A DNA stretch of 29,270 nucleotides, from positions 1 to 29,270 of the forward strand of contig JAFYQA010000219.1 of assembly GCA_017547315.1 (NCBI GenBank). Reading direction: 5' to 3'. Below, in pieces: positions 1 through 8,191 of the stretch. Origin of the DNA: Roseburia sp. Its GTDB lineage: Bacteria > Bacillota_A > Clostridia > Lachnospirales > Lachnospiraceae. The notes beneath the pieces are model-generated. The model searched no databases. It had not been told where the DNA came from and saw only the letters and a program-made list of their open reading frames with translations. Both the position numbers and the translations under genes were made by a program. Within the stretch, counting starts at the first letter, position 1. Every line of letters starts with the position of its first letter.

Positions 1-442
1 AATCTTAGAACGTGAGAAGTTAGAATCTTCCATCTATATTATGGTAGATACGTTAGAATATTTGAAAAAAGGCGGTCGTATTACACCTGCAGTTGCAGCG
101 GTAGGCACCTTGCTTAAATTGAAACCGGTTTTACAGATTCAGGGTGATAAATTAGACTCATTTGCAAAAGCTAGAACTGTAAAGCAGGCGAAGAGTATGA
201 TGATCGAAGCTATGAAAAAAGACTTTGCAGAGCGTTTTGGTGATGCAGAAGGTAAGAATATGTATTTAGAGATGGCATATACTTATGATTTAGAAGCAGC
301 AGAAGCTTTTAAAGTAGAAGTTCAGGAAGCATTCCCTGGAATGGATATCGTGATGAAACCATTATCACTTAGTGTATCCTGTCATATTGGACCAGGTGCA
401 TTAGCGATTGCTTGTTCTAAAAAAGTACCGGAGTTAGCATAA
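1..442 (+). CDS. DegV family fatty-acid-binding protein, C-terminal part (5' truncated by window edge)
   Basis: The reading frame is open from the first complete codon at base 2, so the gene starts outside the window and about 146 C-terminal residues are visible. The visible part matches the C-terminal domain of DegV proteins: a GGRI motif in 'YLKKGGRITPAVAA', then 'LLKLKPVLQIQGDKL', then a helix with 'ARTVKQAK'. DegV proteins bind one long-chain fatty acid; in several Gram-positive bacteria they act as FakB, presenting the fatty acid to the kinase FakA. That role is family knowledge, not something seen here. The C-terminus has the usual 'HIGPGALAIAC' ending, where His and Gly help close the lipid pocket. 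The ATG at base 41 is internal, not the true start. A hairpin terminator follows within 50 bases. Confidence 0.9.
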   Translation, partial: ILEREKLESSIYIMVDTLEYLKKGGRITPAVAAVGTLLKLKPVLQIQGDKLDSFAKARTVKQAKSMMIEAMKKDFAERFGDAEGKNMYLEMAYTYDLEAAEAFKVEVQEAFPGMDIVMKPLSLSVSCHIGPGALAIACSKKVPELA

Positions 443-484
443 TTGGATAACACGAGTACTGAGAATTGAATATTATGTGATTAG

Positions 485-520
485 AAGATGTCGTTCATGT
501 AACGGCATCTTTCTTTTTTC
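485..520 (+). terminator. Rho-independent terminator after the DegV gene
   Basis: A 9-bp stem (487-495 with 501-509, one G-U pair, loop CATGT) is followed at once by the T-rich run TTTCTTTTTTC. It lies 43 bases past the stop codon. Confidence 0.85.
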
Positions 521-551
521 TTAGTTTCCAATTAAGATTTTCTTAAGTGCA

Positions 552-580
552 TTTCGTGTAATGAGAATATATGGTAAAAT
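552..580 (+). promoter_or_regulatory. Possible extended -10 promoter for the HD-domain gene
   Basis: TGGTAAAAT at 572-580 is a TGn-extended -10 box. The best -35 at 17-bp spacing (TTTCGT, 552-557) is poor. A transcript would start near 587 and give a leader of about 65 bases before the ATG at 653. It is the only promoter-like sequence I can see between the terminator at 520 and the gene. Confidence 0.35.
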
Positions 581-652
581 CAGTAATAAATTAGGAACTT
601 GAAATAAAGTGCATATCAAATAGTACAGGTAGGAATAACAGGAGGAGAATGT

Positions 653-1243
653 ATGCTACCAACCAGAGAAGAGGCGGAAAGAATTTTAAAAGAAGCAGAA
701 GCTTGTAATCCGGGACCATGGGGCAATCATAGTCGCGTGGCAGCACATTGTGCAGAGAAAATCGCACAAGCCTGTGGCGATATGGATGCAGAAAAAGCAT
801 ATATCTGTGGTTTATTACATGATATTGGTAGAAAATTTGGGAAAAGACATTTGGGACATGTATCGGATGGATATTCTTATATGATGTCATTGGGATATGA
901 TGAAGCAGCACGGATATGTCTTACGCATTCTTTTAAGAACCGAACAACGGCAGATTATATAGGAAATTTTGATACAACAGAGGAAGAGCTTAAGCTGATT
1001 GAGGAAAATCTGGCATGTATTGAAATGGATGATTATGACCGTTTAATCCAATTATGCGATGCAATTGCAGGTGGAGAGGGTGTCATGGATATTGAAGAAC
1101 GCATGAATGATGTGAAGCGTCGCTATGGTGGTCATTATCCTCAGGAAAAATGGGATGCGAATATGAGGTTAAAGAAATATTATGAGGATAAAATAGGGAA
1201 GGATATTTATACAGTTGTAGAAAAAGAGACGTTTCGGCCATAG
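653..1243 (+). CDS. HD-domain phosphohydrolase
   Basis: This 196-residue cytoplasmic protein carries the full HD metal-site pattern: H26 in 'WGNHSRVAAHC', the H56-D57 pair in 'GLLHDIGRKFG', H92 in 'CLTHSFKN', and D136 in 'LCDAIAGG'. HD-domain proteins are metal-dependent phosphohydrolases acting on nucleotides or phosphoesters; the substrate cannot be read from the sequence. It is a stand-alone HD domain with no sensor or synthetase domain. The start is set by GGAGGAG at 641-647, six bases before the ATG. The gene sits alone between a terminator upstream and an independent lipoprotein gene downstream; no clear terminator follows it. Confidence 0.85.
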   Translation: MLPTREEAERILKEAEACNPGPWGNHSRVAAHCAEKIAQACGDMDAEKAYICGLLHDIGRKFGKRHLGHVSDGYSYMMSLGYDEAARICLTHSFKNRTTADYIGNFDTTEEELKLIEENLACIEMDDYDRLIQLCDAIAGGEGVMDIEERMNDVKRRYGGHYPQEKWDANMRLKKYYEDKIGKDIYTVVEKETFRP

Positions 1244-1331
1244 TTTTCTCACATTTTTTTCACAAAATAAACACATTTAGAAAATATAATAAAGATGTTT
1301 AATAAAAAGGTGTGAAAATAGGGAGGAAAAG

Positions 1332-2948
1332 ATGAAGAAGTTTTTAAAAAAAGGTATGGCGATGGCATGTGTATTTGCTATGGTGACGTCTGGTTGTGGG
1401 CAGCAGATGGATCAGGGACAGCAGGAGAATGAGAGTCTTGTAGCGACAGAGAATGCAGAGAACGTGGCAGACGGAAGTAAGATATTTGCAGATACAACTT
1501 TGATTAAGCTCTCAGATGAAAAGATTACAGTGAATGGCAGCGAGATTGCGACAGATGAGGAAAGTGCAGTATATGCAGCTAATGACATCGTATTCTATTT
1601 AGAAGGACAGGATTTTACCTATGGTGAAGGTGGAAAAGAAGACGAACATTCACAGGCAGAAGCAGATGCACATACAGTTGTACATATTACAAAGCCAGGA
1701 ACTTATGCTTTAAGTGGGAAACTCTCAGCAGGACAGATTGCGGTTGATTTAGGAGAAGATGCTAAGGAAAATCCTGAGGCAGCCGTAACATTAATTTTAA
1801 ATGGTGTGGATATTACCTGTAGTGTTGCACCGGCAGTTATATTCTATGAGGTATATGAGTGCGGAGATACAGATACGGATATAGCTACGAATGTAGTTGA
1901 TACAACCGCAGCAGGGGCGAATGTTTTGATTGCAGACAACTCTGTAAATAATGTGACAGGTTCTTATGTTGCGCGTATTTATAAGCCAGGTAGTGTGGAG
2001 CTGAGCGAGGATGGGACAGAGGTTGTAGATTCGAAGAAATTGCATAAATACGATGCCGCGTTCTATTCAAAGATGACAATGAATATGAATGGAGACGAAG
2101 AGGGTACAGGTGTTTTAAATATCAAGGCAGAGAATGAAGGGCTTGATTCAGAACTTCATTTGACGATTAATGGCGGTAATATTAATATTGCGTCTGGAAA
2201 TGATGGTATTAATACAAATGAGGATAATGTATCTGTGACAACAGTGAATGGTGGAACTTTAAAGATTAAAGTGACAGGAGCGACCGGAGAAGGTGATGGC
2301 ATCGACTCAAATGGCTGGCTTGTTATTAATGGTGGTACTGTGATTGCAGAAGGATGCAGTTTTAGTATGGACGCAGGTATTGATTCGGATAAGGGTATTC
2401 ATATTAACGGTGGTACTGTGGTTGCGACAGGAAATATGTTAGATCATATTTCAGAGAGTGCACAGAATTATGCAGTATTTCAGTATGCATCCAGTCAGAA
2501 AGGCGGCGAAACTTATGCATTAAAAAATGAAGCTGGTAATACCGTAGTGGAATATACACCGGAAAATGCTTTCACATATTTAATTTTCTCTTCTAGGGAT
2601 ATGAAAGCAGGAGCTTATACCATGTGGAAAGGGGATACACAGCTTGCAGGAAGTGCTAGTGAAAGTATGAGAGGTTTTGCTGACTTCGGTGGAGGTATGC
2701 CTGGCGGTTTTAATGGAGAGAAGCCGGAGGGAATGGAATTTCCGGAAGGAGGATTTAACGGAGAGATACCAGAAGGAATGAAATTTCCAGAAGGAGGATT
2801 TGATGGAAAAAGACCAGAAGGAATGACACCACCAGAAGGTATAGAACGTCCAGAAGGCGGTCGAGGCGGCATGGGAAGTACTGGAAGTGCAGAAACCACG
2901 ACAGAATTTGTAATTGAAGATGGTGGGAACTATTTTTTTATAATGTAA
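1332..2948 (+). CDS. Secreted carbohydrate-binding domain lipoprotein (Cthe_2159/DUF4353-like) with Pro-Glu-Gly repeat tail
   Basis: The 538-residue protein begins with a lipoprotein signal peptide: basic MKKFLKKG, a hydrophobic core, then TSGC with the likely lipidated Cys near residue 22. The middle has many strand-turn units of the type 'LTINGGNINIASGNDGI' and 'WLVINGGTVIAEG', with recurring NGG, GID and GIN steps that suggest a right-handed beta-helix. This matches the family of Clostridium thermocellum Cthe_2159, a polygalacturonate/cellulose-binding protein with a beta-helix fold; binding here is inferred by family. The start has a GGGAGG site (1321-1326) six bases before the ATG. TATAAT at 1285-1290 may be its -10 box, but I see no -35. 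The C-terminal tail (from about residue 455) is low in complexity with three 15-residue repeats. Nothing in the neighbouring genes points to a polysaccharide locus. Confidence 0.8.
   Translation: MKKFLKKGMAMACVFAMVTSGCGQQMDQGQQENESLVATENAENVADGSKIFADTTLIKLSDEKITVNGSEIATDEESAVYAANDIVFYLEGQDFTYGEGGKEDEHSQAEADAHTVVHITKPGTYALSGKLSAGQIAVDLGEDAKENPEAAVTLILNGVDITCSVAPAVIFYEVYECGDTDTDIATNVVDTTAAGANVLIADNSVNNVTGSYVARIYKPGSVELSEDGTEVVDSKKLHKYDAAFYSKMTMNMNGDEEGTGVLNIKAENEGLDSELHLTINGGNINIASGNDGINTNEDNVSVTTVNGGTLKIKVTGATGEGDGIDSNGWLVINGGTVIAEGCSFSMDAGIDSDKGIHINGGTVVATGNMLDHISESAQNYAVFQYASSQKGGETYALKNEAGNTVVEYTPENAFTYLIFSSRDMKAGAYTMWKGDTQLAGSASESMRGFADFGGGMPGGFNGEKPEGMEFPEGGFNGEIPEGMKFPEGGFDGKRPEGMTPPEGIERPEGGRGGMGSTGSAETTTEFVIEDGGNYFFIM
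2706..2840 (+). repeat. Three in-frame 45-bp tandem repeats encoding 15-residue Pro-Glu-Gly units
   Basis: Repeat units lie at 2706-2750, 2751-2795 and 2796-2840 and encode GFNGEKPEGMEFPEG, GFNGEIPEGMKFPEG and GFDGKRPEGMTPPEG (residues 459-503 of the lipoprotein), followed by a degenerate partial unit. The unit length is exactly divisible by three, so copy-number change would keep the frame. Confidence 0.9.
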
Positions 2949-3048
2949 CAGTGATGGAATAATGAAAAAGCTGGATAAATCGTCGTGTATAAGGGAAGTG
3001 ACGTTACAAATGCTAGGAGAATGGCAAAAATGCTAGTGTGAATATGAC

Positions 3049-3077
3049 TTGTCAGAATGCGAAATTTGGTATATAAT
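3049..3077 (+). promoter_or_regulatory. Sigma-A type promoter of gltX
   Basis: TTGTCA (3049-3054) and a perfect TATAAT (3072-3077) are separated by 17 bp. Transcription would start near 3084, giving a leader of about 105 bases ahead of gltX. Confidence 0.7.
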
Positions 3078-3102
3078 ATCGTGTGCTTACAAAGAAAATG
3101 AT

Positions 3103-3173
3103 ACCAGAGTGAAAACCTGGTAATAGCGGCATAATGCTGTGCCATGAGATAGAAGACCGCTTTTGCGGTAAAA
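3103..3173 (+). promoter_or_regulatory. Hairpin-rich 5' leader of gltX
   Basis: Three short hairpins follow each other: TACCAG/CTGGTA, GGCA/TGCC, and ACCGC-TTTT-GCGGT. The AGCGG near 3123 can also pair with the CCGCT of the third hairpin, so two folds compete. No T-box sequence (TGGNACCGCG) and no U-tract is present, so this is neither a T-box nor an obvious attenuator. Function is unknown. Confidence 0.3.
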
Positions 3174-3189
3174 GACGAGGAGAATAGAG

Positions 3190-4644
3190 ATGGAAAAAGT
3201 AAGAACACGATTTGCACCAAGTCCAACCGGTAGAATGCACGTAGGTAATTTGCGTTCTGCATTATATGAGTTTTTAATTGCAAAGCATGCAGGTGGTGAA
3301 TTCATGCTTCGTATCGAAGATACAGACCAGGAACGTTTGGTAGAAGGTGCAGTAGATATCATTTACCGTACTATGGAAAAGACTGGTTTAGTACATGATG
3401 AAGGTCCAGATAAAGATGGCGGTTTTGGCCCATATGTACAGAGTGAGCGTATGGCGACAGGCATCTACATGAAATATGCAAAAGAATTAGTAGAAAAAGG
3501 TGAAGCATATTACTGTTTCTGCGACAAGGAGCGTCTTGCAACATTAAAGTCAGAAGTAGTAGAAGGAAAAGAAATCACAGTTTACGATAAACATTGCTTA
3601 CACTTATCTAAAGAAGAAGTAGAAGCAAACCTTGCGGCAGGAAAACCATTTGTTATTCGTCAGAATATTCCAAACGAAGGAACAACAACTTTCCATGATG
3701 AACTTTATGGAGATATCACAGTAGAAAACGCAGAGTTAGATGATATGATTTTGATTAAATCAGACGGTTACCCAACCTATAACTTTGCAAACGTAGTAGA
3801 TGATCATACTATGAATATCACACATGTAGTACGTGGTAACGAGTACCTTTCTTCTTCACCAAAATATCAGCGTTTATATGACGCTTTTGGTTGGAAATCA
3901 CCGGTATATATTCATTTACCATTGATTACAGACGAGAATCATAAAAAGTTATCAAAGAGAAGTGGACATTCTTCTTTTGAAGATTTAATCGAGCAGGGAT
4001 TCTTGACAGAAGCGATTGTAAACTACATCGCATTACTTGGCTGGAGCCCAGAAGATAACAGAGAAATTTTTACATTAGATGAGTTAATCAGAGACTTTGA
4101 TTACCGCAGAATCAGCAAATCACCAGCTGTTTTTGACTATGTGAAGTTAAAATGGATGAATGGTGAGTACATCAAAGCTATGGACTTTGATAAATTCTAT
4201 GAGATGGCATTACCATACATCAAAGAAGTAATCGCAAAAGAGATGGATTTCGAGAAGATTGCAGCTATGGTAAAGACACGTATCGAAGTATTCCCTGATA
4301 TCAAGGAGCACATTGATTTCTTAGAAAGTTTACCAGAATACGATGTAGAGATGTACACTCATAAGAAAATGAAGACTAATGCTGAGACTTCTTTAGAAGT
4401 TTTAACAGAGATTCTTCCAAGATTAGAGGCACAGGAAGATTATAGCAACGATGCACTTTACGCAATGCTTTGCGACTTCGTAGCAGAAAAAGGCGTGAAG
4501 AATGGTTATGTAATGTGGCCAATCCGTACAGCAGTTTCCGGCAAACAGATGACACCAGGTGGTGCAACAGAGTTAATGGAGCTTTTAGGAAAAGAAGAAT
4601 CTATCGCTAGAATTAAGGCAGGTATTGCTTTATTGAGCAAATAA
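3190..4644 (+). CDS. gltX: Glutamate-tRNA ligase
   Basis: This class I aminoacyl-tRNA synthetase charges tRNA(Glu), and in most Firmicutes also tRNA(Gln), with glutamate in the cytoplasm. The 484-residue length is normal. The HIGH-type ATP motif is in '[19 protein letters not shown]' (H17-V-G-N20) and the KMSKS-type loop is KKLSKR at residues 252-257. The C-terminal third is the helical anticodon-binding domain, ending in the usual '[16 protein letters not shown]'. The start is set by GAGGAG at 3176-3181, eight bases before the ATG. The gene appears monocistronic: its own promoter lies upstream and a strong terminator begins 27 bases downstream. If no separate glutaminyl-tRNA synthetase exists in the genome, the GatCAB amidotransferase would be needed to make Gln-tRNA. 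Confidence 0.97.
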   Translation: MEKVRTRFAPSPTGRMHVGNLRSALYEFLIAKHAGGEFMLRIEDTDQERLVEGAVDIIYRTMEKTGLVHDEGPDKDGGFGPYVQSERMATGIYMKYAKELVEKGEAYYCFCDKERLATLKSEVVEGKEITVYDKHCLHLSKEEVEANLAAGKPFVIRQNIPNEGTTTFHDELYGDITVENAELDDMILIKSDGYPTYNFANVVDDHTMNITHVVRGNEYLSSSPKYQRLYDAFGWKSPVYIHLPLITDENHKKLSKRSGHSSFEDLIEQGFLTEAIVNYIALLGWSPEDNREIFTLDELIRDFDYRRISKSPAVFDYVKLKWMNGEYIKAMDFDKFYEMALPYIKEVIAKEMDFEKIAAMVKTRIEVFPDIKEHIDFLESLPEYDVEMYTHKKMKTNAETSLEVLTEILPRLEAQEDYSNDALYAMLCDFVAEKGVKNGYVMWPIRTAVSGKQMTPGGATELMELLGKEESIARIKAGIALLSK

Positions 4645-4671
4645 GTTTACAGTTCACATGTCGGTTAAATC

Positions 4672-4710
4672 AAAAAGAATCATATGCTTGCATAATGATT
4701 CTTTTTGTTT
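4672..4710 (+). terminator. Rho-independent terminator after gltX
   Basis: A 12-bp perfect stem (4672-4683 with 4695-4706, AAAAAGAATCAT/ATGATTCTTTTT) ends in a T-rich run CTTTTTGTTT. Because the stem is itself A/T-tailed it could work in both directions. Confidence 0.85.
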
Positions 4711-4738
4711 ATCCGATAGAAGGAACGCTATTTTATGA

Positions 4739-4803
4739 GCAAAGTTAGCTGTGAAACAGCGGGAAGACGGCGGGGCCGTCCAAAAGTTTCAGAGTAACTT
4801 TGC
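4739..4803 (+). ncRNA. Candidate structured RNA / cis-regulatory element upstream of the helicase gene
   Basis: A 9-bp outer stem (GCAAAGTTA 4739-4747 with TAACTTTGC 4795-4803) encloses two perfect hairpins: GCTGT-GAA-ACAGC (4748-4760) and GACGGC-GGG-GCCGTC (4766-4780). GAAAC (4753-4757), spanning the loop of the first hairpin, is complementary to GTTTC (4786-4790), so a pseudoknot is possible. AAAGTT (4783-4788) can instead pair with AACTTT (4796-4801), which would break the outer stem: a switch-like alternative. The GC-rich hairpin stands out from its A/T-rich surroundings. A weak promoter (TTGTTT 4705-4710, 18 bp, TATTTT 4729-4734) would start RNA just at the outer stem. A weak hairpin plus T7 run follows at about 4811-4835. 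I cannot assign it to a known riboswitch class. Confidence 0.5.
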
Positions 4804-4865
4804 GAATAAGAACGGCGTGTGTGAACTGTTTTTTTATTGTTATACTCCGGGGAGAAAGGAATAAG

Positions 4866-6731
4866 ATGGAGAGAAACTATAACAAATCACAATTACAGGC
4901 AATTACACACGGAGTTGGACCGTGCCTGACACTTGCGGGACCGGGGAGTGGAAAGACGGCGGTTATTACAGAGCGTGTGAAGTATCTGATTACAGAACAG
5001 CATATAAAACCTTCGAATATTCTAGTGATTACGTTTACAAAGGCTGCGGCTACTGAGATGAAAGAACGTTTTTATAAGTTGATGAGTGATGCGACTGGAA
5101 GTACAGCAGGTTTTGGGCAGTATCCGGTGACATTCGGAACCTTTCATGCGGTGTTTTTTCAGATTTTGAAGCATGCCTATAATTACAATGCCAATAATAT
5201 TATAAAAGACGAGCAGAAGTATTCCTGTATGCGGGATTTGGTGCTAAAACAGCGATTGGAATATGAAGATGAGGCAGAGTTTGTGAATGCTGTGCTAGGT
5301 GAGATTAGTATGGTGAAAAATACAGGTGTGGACCTAACACATTATTATTCGACGAATTGTGCGACGGAGATGTTTCGAAGATTGTACAGTCAGTATCATG
5401 AGTATCTGTATACGCATAAGCTGATTGATTTTGATGATATGCTGGTGTATACTTATGAGCTTTTTAAAGAACGGACGGATATTTTAGGCGCATGGCAGAG
5501 GAAATATCAGTATATTTTAATTGATGAGTTTCAGGATATTAATAAAATTCAGTATGACATTGTAAAGATGTTAGCAGCACCGGAGCATAATTTATTCGTG
5601 GTAGGCGATGATGATCAGTCCATTTACCGTTTCCGTGGGGCGAAACCGGAGATTATGTTACATTTTTTTGATGATTTCCCAACAGGAAAGCGATGTCTTT
5701 TGGATACGAATTATCGTTCACAGGAAAATATTGTAAAGTCATCGTTAAATCTGATAAAATATAATAAAGAACGATATAAAAAGCAATTTAAAGCAAGTCT
5801 TCCGGCAGCAAGAGAAGTGGAATACGGAGTATTTAACACACAGAGAGAACAGAATATGCGTATTGTGCGTGATATTTATGACAGAGTGGAACGTGGTGGG
5901 AAGTATGAGGAGTTCGCGGTGCTTTTTCGTACGAATACCCAGCCACGTGTGTTAATGGAGCAGTTTATGGAATACAATATTCCGTTCTATGCGAAGGATA
6001 GTATTCCAAATATTTACGAACACTGGATTGCGAAAGATTTGTTTGCATATATCCGCATTGCACAGGGCAGCAGACAACGAAGTGATTTCTTGCAGATTAT
6101 GAATCGGCCGAAGCGATATATCAGCAGGGAGTCGCTGGATGATGAACTCGTTGCATTTGATGTGTGGGAATGGTTTTTTGAGGAACAGCCTTGGGTGGCG
6201 AAGCGTATTCAGCAGTTAGAACATGATATTAAGATGCTTGAGCGTATGAATCCTTATGCTGCGATCAACTATATTCGCCGTGGTATTGGATATGATGAAT
6301 TTTTGAAAGAATATGCAGATTATAGGCGTATTCGTGCGGATGATTTGTTTGATGTTATTGAAGAACTTCATGCCAGTGCCAAAGAATATAATAATTTTGA
6401 TGCATGGTTTTTACATATCGAGGAATATGCTGAGGAATTGGAAAAAATCCGTATGCAAAAACAGGAACAACGAGAGGGCGTCGTTCTCGCGACCTTACAC
6501 AGTGCGAAAGGCTTAGAGTTTGACCATGTTTATATTGTAGATGTGAATGAGGGGATTATGCCTTATAAGAAGGCTACATTAGAGCAGGAAATCGAGGAAG
6601 AACGACGGCTTTTTTATGTGGGAATGACGAGAGCGAGACAGGATTTACACCTATTTTCTACGAAACAGATGAACCATAAAGATGCGGAGATTTCACGGTT
6701 TGTTGGGGAAGCAAGAGGTGGGAAACAGTAG
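4866..6731 (+). CDS. UvrD/Rep/PcrA-family ATP-dependent DNA helicase (SF1A)
   Basis: The 621-residue protein shows the SF1A helicase motifs in order: Q-motif 'NKSQLQAI', Walker A AGPGSGKT (residues 24-31), Walker B DEFQD (220-224), motif III GDDDQSIYRFRGA (247-259), motif V 'TLHSAKGLEFDHVYI' (from 543) and motif VI FYVGMTRAR (583-591). These enzymes translocate 3' to 5' on single-stranded DNA and act in repair and replication-fork clearance. It is about 100 residues shorter than typical PcrA and lacks the long C-terminal extension, so it is probably a second UvrD-like helicase rather than PcrA. An in-frame ATG at 4800 exists, but the start at 4866 is chosen because GGAGAAAGG (4851-4859) precedes it and the Q-motif follows at once. 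The SDR gene follows 55 bases later, possibly in the same transcript. Confidence 0.93.
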   Translation: MERNYNKSQLQAITHGVGPCLTLAGPGSGKTAVITERVKYLITEQHIKPSNILVITFTKAAATEMKERFYKLMSDATGSTAGFGQYPVTFGTFHAVFFQILKHAYNYNANNIIKDEQKYSCMRDLVLKQRLEYEDEAEFVNAVLGEISMVKNTGVDLTHYYSTNCATEMFRRLYSQYHEYLYTHKLIDFDDMLVYTYELFKERTDILGAWQRKYQYILIDEFQDINKIQYDIVKMLAAPEHNLFVVGDDDQSIYRFRGAKPEIMLHFFDDFPTGKRCLLDTNYRSQENIVKSSLNLIKYNKERYKKQFKASLPAAREVEYGVFNTQREQNMRIVRDIYDRVERGGKYEEFAVLFRTNTQPRVLMEQFMEYNIPFYAKDSIPNIYEHWIAKDLFAYIRIAQGSRQRSDFLQIMNRPKRYISRESLDDELVAFDVWEWFFEEQPWVAKRIQQLEHDIKMLERMNPYAAINYIRRGIGYDEFLKEYADYRRIRADDLFDVIEELHASAKEYNNFDAWFLHIEEYAEELEKIRMQKQEQREGVVLATLHSAKGLEFDHVYIVDVNEGIMPYKKATLEQEIEEERRLFYVGMTRARQDLHLFSTKQMNHKDAEISRFVGEARGGKQ

Positions 6732-6786
6732 TAGGTGGAGTAAGTATTGTGTTACAGGAAGAAAATTTAAAGGAGGATGTACGTAG

Positions 6787-7476
6787 ATGAAAAAAACAGT
6801 GGTAATTACCGGTGCAACAGATGGAATTGGAAGAGCATTAGCAATTTTATTATCTAAGGAATATAACCTTGCTCTTTGCGGAAGAAGCGAAGAGAAAATG
6901 AAAGAATTGACATTAGAATTGAGCGATTGTCATGTATATACAGAGTGTTTTGATATTACAGATGGAGAAAAACGTCATACATTTTGTGAACGTGTGAAAA
7001 AGGAATTTGGTACCGTAGATGTGTTAGTTAATAATGCTGGTGCCAATACCAAAAAGGACAAGGTAATAGATATTAATTTAGAAGATTTACGTTATATGTT
7101 TGAATTAAACTGTGTTAGTGCTGTTGGAATGATTCAGGAAATCTATCCTCTTATGGCAGAAAAACAAAGCGGTTTATTTGTGAATGTATTAAGCAGTTGC
7201 TGTCTTTTTAACAATCCTATGGCAGGAAGTTATAGCGCTGCTAAAGATGCTATGGAAGGTATTAGTAAGATTCTCACTAAGGAAGTCAAAGCAGATAACA
7301 TCGGAGTGTGCAATGTATATCCTGGCGGAGTAGACACGAATTTTAGGGCAGTGCCAAATCACAATTATTTAAAACCGGAAACGATAGCGAAGATGATTAA
7401 GAATTGTATGGAACTGGAAGAAGGTTGTGTACATGATATTGTAATCAGACCTTTTATTGAAGATAATATGGCATAA
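6787..7476 (+). CDS. Short-chain dehydrogenase/reductase (SDR)
   Basis: This 229-residue single-domain Rossmann protein is a classical SDR. The nucleotide-binding motif is TGATDGIG (residues 8-15), the structural NNAG motif is at 82-85, and the active site has Asn108, Ser136/137, Tyr149 and Lys153 (YSAAK). Such enzymes oxidise or reduce alcohol/carbonyl substrates with NAD(H) or NADP(H). Arg33 just after the second strand ('LCGRSEEK') is the type of residue that favours NADP, an inference only. The substrate is unknown. Ribosome binding site AAGGAGG lies about 10 bases before the ATG. A strong terminator follows 40 bases downstream, so it ends the helicase-SDR unit. Confidence 0.9.
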   Translation: MKKTVVITGATDGIGRALAILLSKEYNLALCGRSEEKMKELTLELSDCHVYTECFDITDGEKRHTFCERVKKEFGTVDVLVNNAGANTKKDKVIDINLEDLRYMFELNCVSAVGMIQEIYPLMAEKQSGLFVNVLSSCCLFNNPMAGSYSAAKDAMEGISKILTKEVKADNIGVCNVYPGGVDTNFRAVPNHNYLKPETIAKMIKNCMELEEGCVHDIVIRPFIEDNMA

Positions 7477-7502
7477 ATTTTAGCTTGGTGAAGTTTAAGA
7501 GT

Positions 7503-7550
7503 AAAGAAAAGAAAGACGGGCGGGAAACTGATGTTTCCCGCCCGGTTTGT
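7503..7550. terminator. Bidirectional terminator between the SDR gene and the DUF1292 gene
   Basis: A 12-bp perfect GC-rich stem CGGGCGGGAAAC/GTTTCCCGCCCG (7517-7528 with 7533-7544, loop TGAT) is flanked by T-rich sequence on both strands: GTTTGT on the plus side and CTTTCTTTTCTTTAC read on the minus side. It sits between two convergent genes. Confidence 0.85.
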
Positions 7551-7583
7551 ATCTAAATACGCAGTATTTAAAAAGAAAGATTC

Positions 7584-7892
7584 TTACATATCATCGAACT
7601 GAGCTTCGTCTAATAACTCATCGAAACGATCAGCAACTGCTTCGTATTCATCATCATCTTCGATATTGGTAAGAGAAGGATTGCCTTCTTCGTCTTCATG
7701 ATAACGGTAGATGAATACTTCTTCGCTTTCTTCGTCATCATTTTCAGATAATGGAAGTAATGCGATGTAGTCCTGTCCGTTGACATCAAAGATAGTAAGG
7801 ATTTCACATTCTACCTGAGAACCATCATCAAGGTCTAAGGTTACGAACATTTCGTCGTCTTCTAAATTCTGGTTTTTAATATTTTCTGCCAT
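7584..7892 (-). CDS. DUF1292 family protein (YrzB-like)
   Basis: The 102-residue product is strongly acidic. It has the DUF1292 pattern: 'FVTLDLDDGSQVECEILTIF', then 'GQDYIALLPL', an acidic linker with EEVFIYRY, then an aspartate/glutamate-rich C-terminus ending in 'VADRFDELLDEAQFDDM'. The family is widespread in Firmicutes; no biochemical role is established. The start is supported by GAGGAAT on the minus strand a few bases upstream of the ATG at 7892. It has its own good promoter at 7995-8023 on the minus strand with a 5' leader of about 95 bases. It is transcribed convergently with the SDR gene and divergently from the GH13 gene. Confidence 0.9.
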   Translation of the reverse strand: MAENIKNQNLEDDEMFVTLDLDDGSQVECEILTIFDVNGQDYIALLPLSENDDEESEEVFIYRYHEDEEGNPSLTNIEDDDEYEAVADRFDELLDEAQFDDM

Positions 7893-7994
7893 ATATTCCT
7901 CATTTCTGCACAGATTAAAAATAAAGTTTGATTCGTCATAACATTCGCTATGGTTTTGTGTGGGACTGTGCTACCCATATCTTTTTCTATTCTC

Positions 7995-8023
7995 AGTATC
8001 GGAAATAATGTCTCAATTGTCAA
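7995..8023 (-). promoter_or_regulatory. Sigma-A type promoter of the DUF1292 gene
   Basis: Read on the minus strand, a perfect TTGACA (8018-8023) is followed after 17 bp by GATACT (7995-8000). Confidence 0.55.
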
Positions 8024-8115
8024 GGGAAAATTAACGTAATATTTTGCTTGTTGCCGGACAATTGTGCGTTAAGATGTAAAATAAAGCGAATAATAATAAA
8101 ATTAAAAGTAAAATA

Positions 8116-8144
8116 TGTACAAATGGACAAAAAATTGGTAAAAT
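8116..8144 (+). promoter_or_regulatory. Probable promoter of the GH13-like gene
   Basis: TGTACA (8116-8121), 17 bp, then TAAAAT (8139-8144) with a TGG extension at 8136-8138. Transcription would start about 40 bases before the ATG at 8192. The 299-base divergent spacer 7893-8191 otherwise holds only the opposite promoter and A/T-rich sequence. Confidence 0.45.
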
Positions 8145-8191
8145 AGTACCTGGATGAATTTGTTTTTAAAATTATATCTAACGGAGGCAAC

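Noticed and set aside
591..911. Minus-strand open frame opposite the HD gene
   Set aside because: It overlaps a well-supported gene, has His/Leu/Phe-rich composition and no start signal.
3060..3190. T-box riboswitch in the gltX leader
   Set aside because: No T-box sequence, no specifier-loop-like long stem and no terminator hairpin are present.
4838..4846. TGTTATACT as a promoter for the helicase
   Set aside because: Transcription would start next to or inside the ribosome binding site, leaving about 13 bases before the ATG, and no -35 is found.
4800..4865. N-terminal extension of the helicase from ATG 4800
   Set aside because: The extra residues (MRIRTACVNCFF...) overlap the structured RNA candidate, lack a ribosome site, and precede the family's normal start; GGAGAAAGG lies before ATG 4866.
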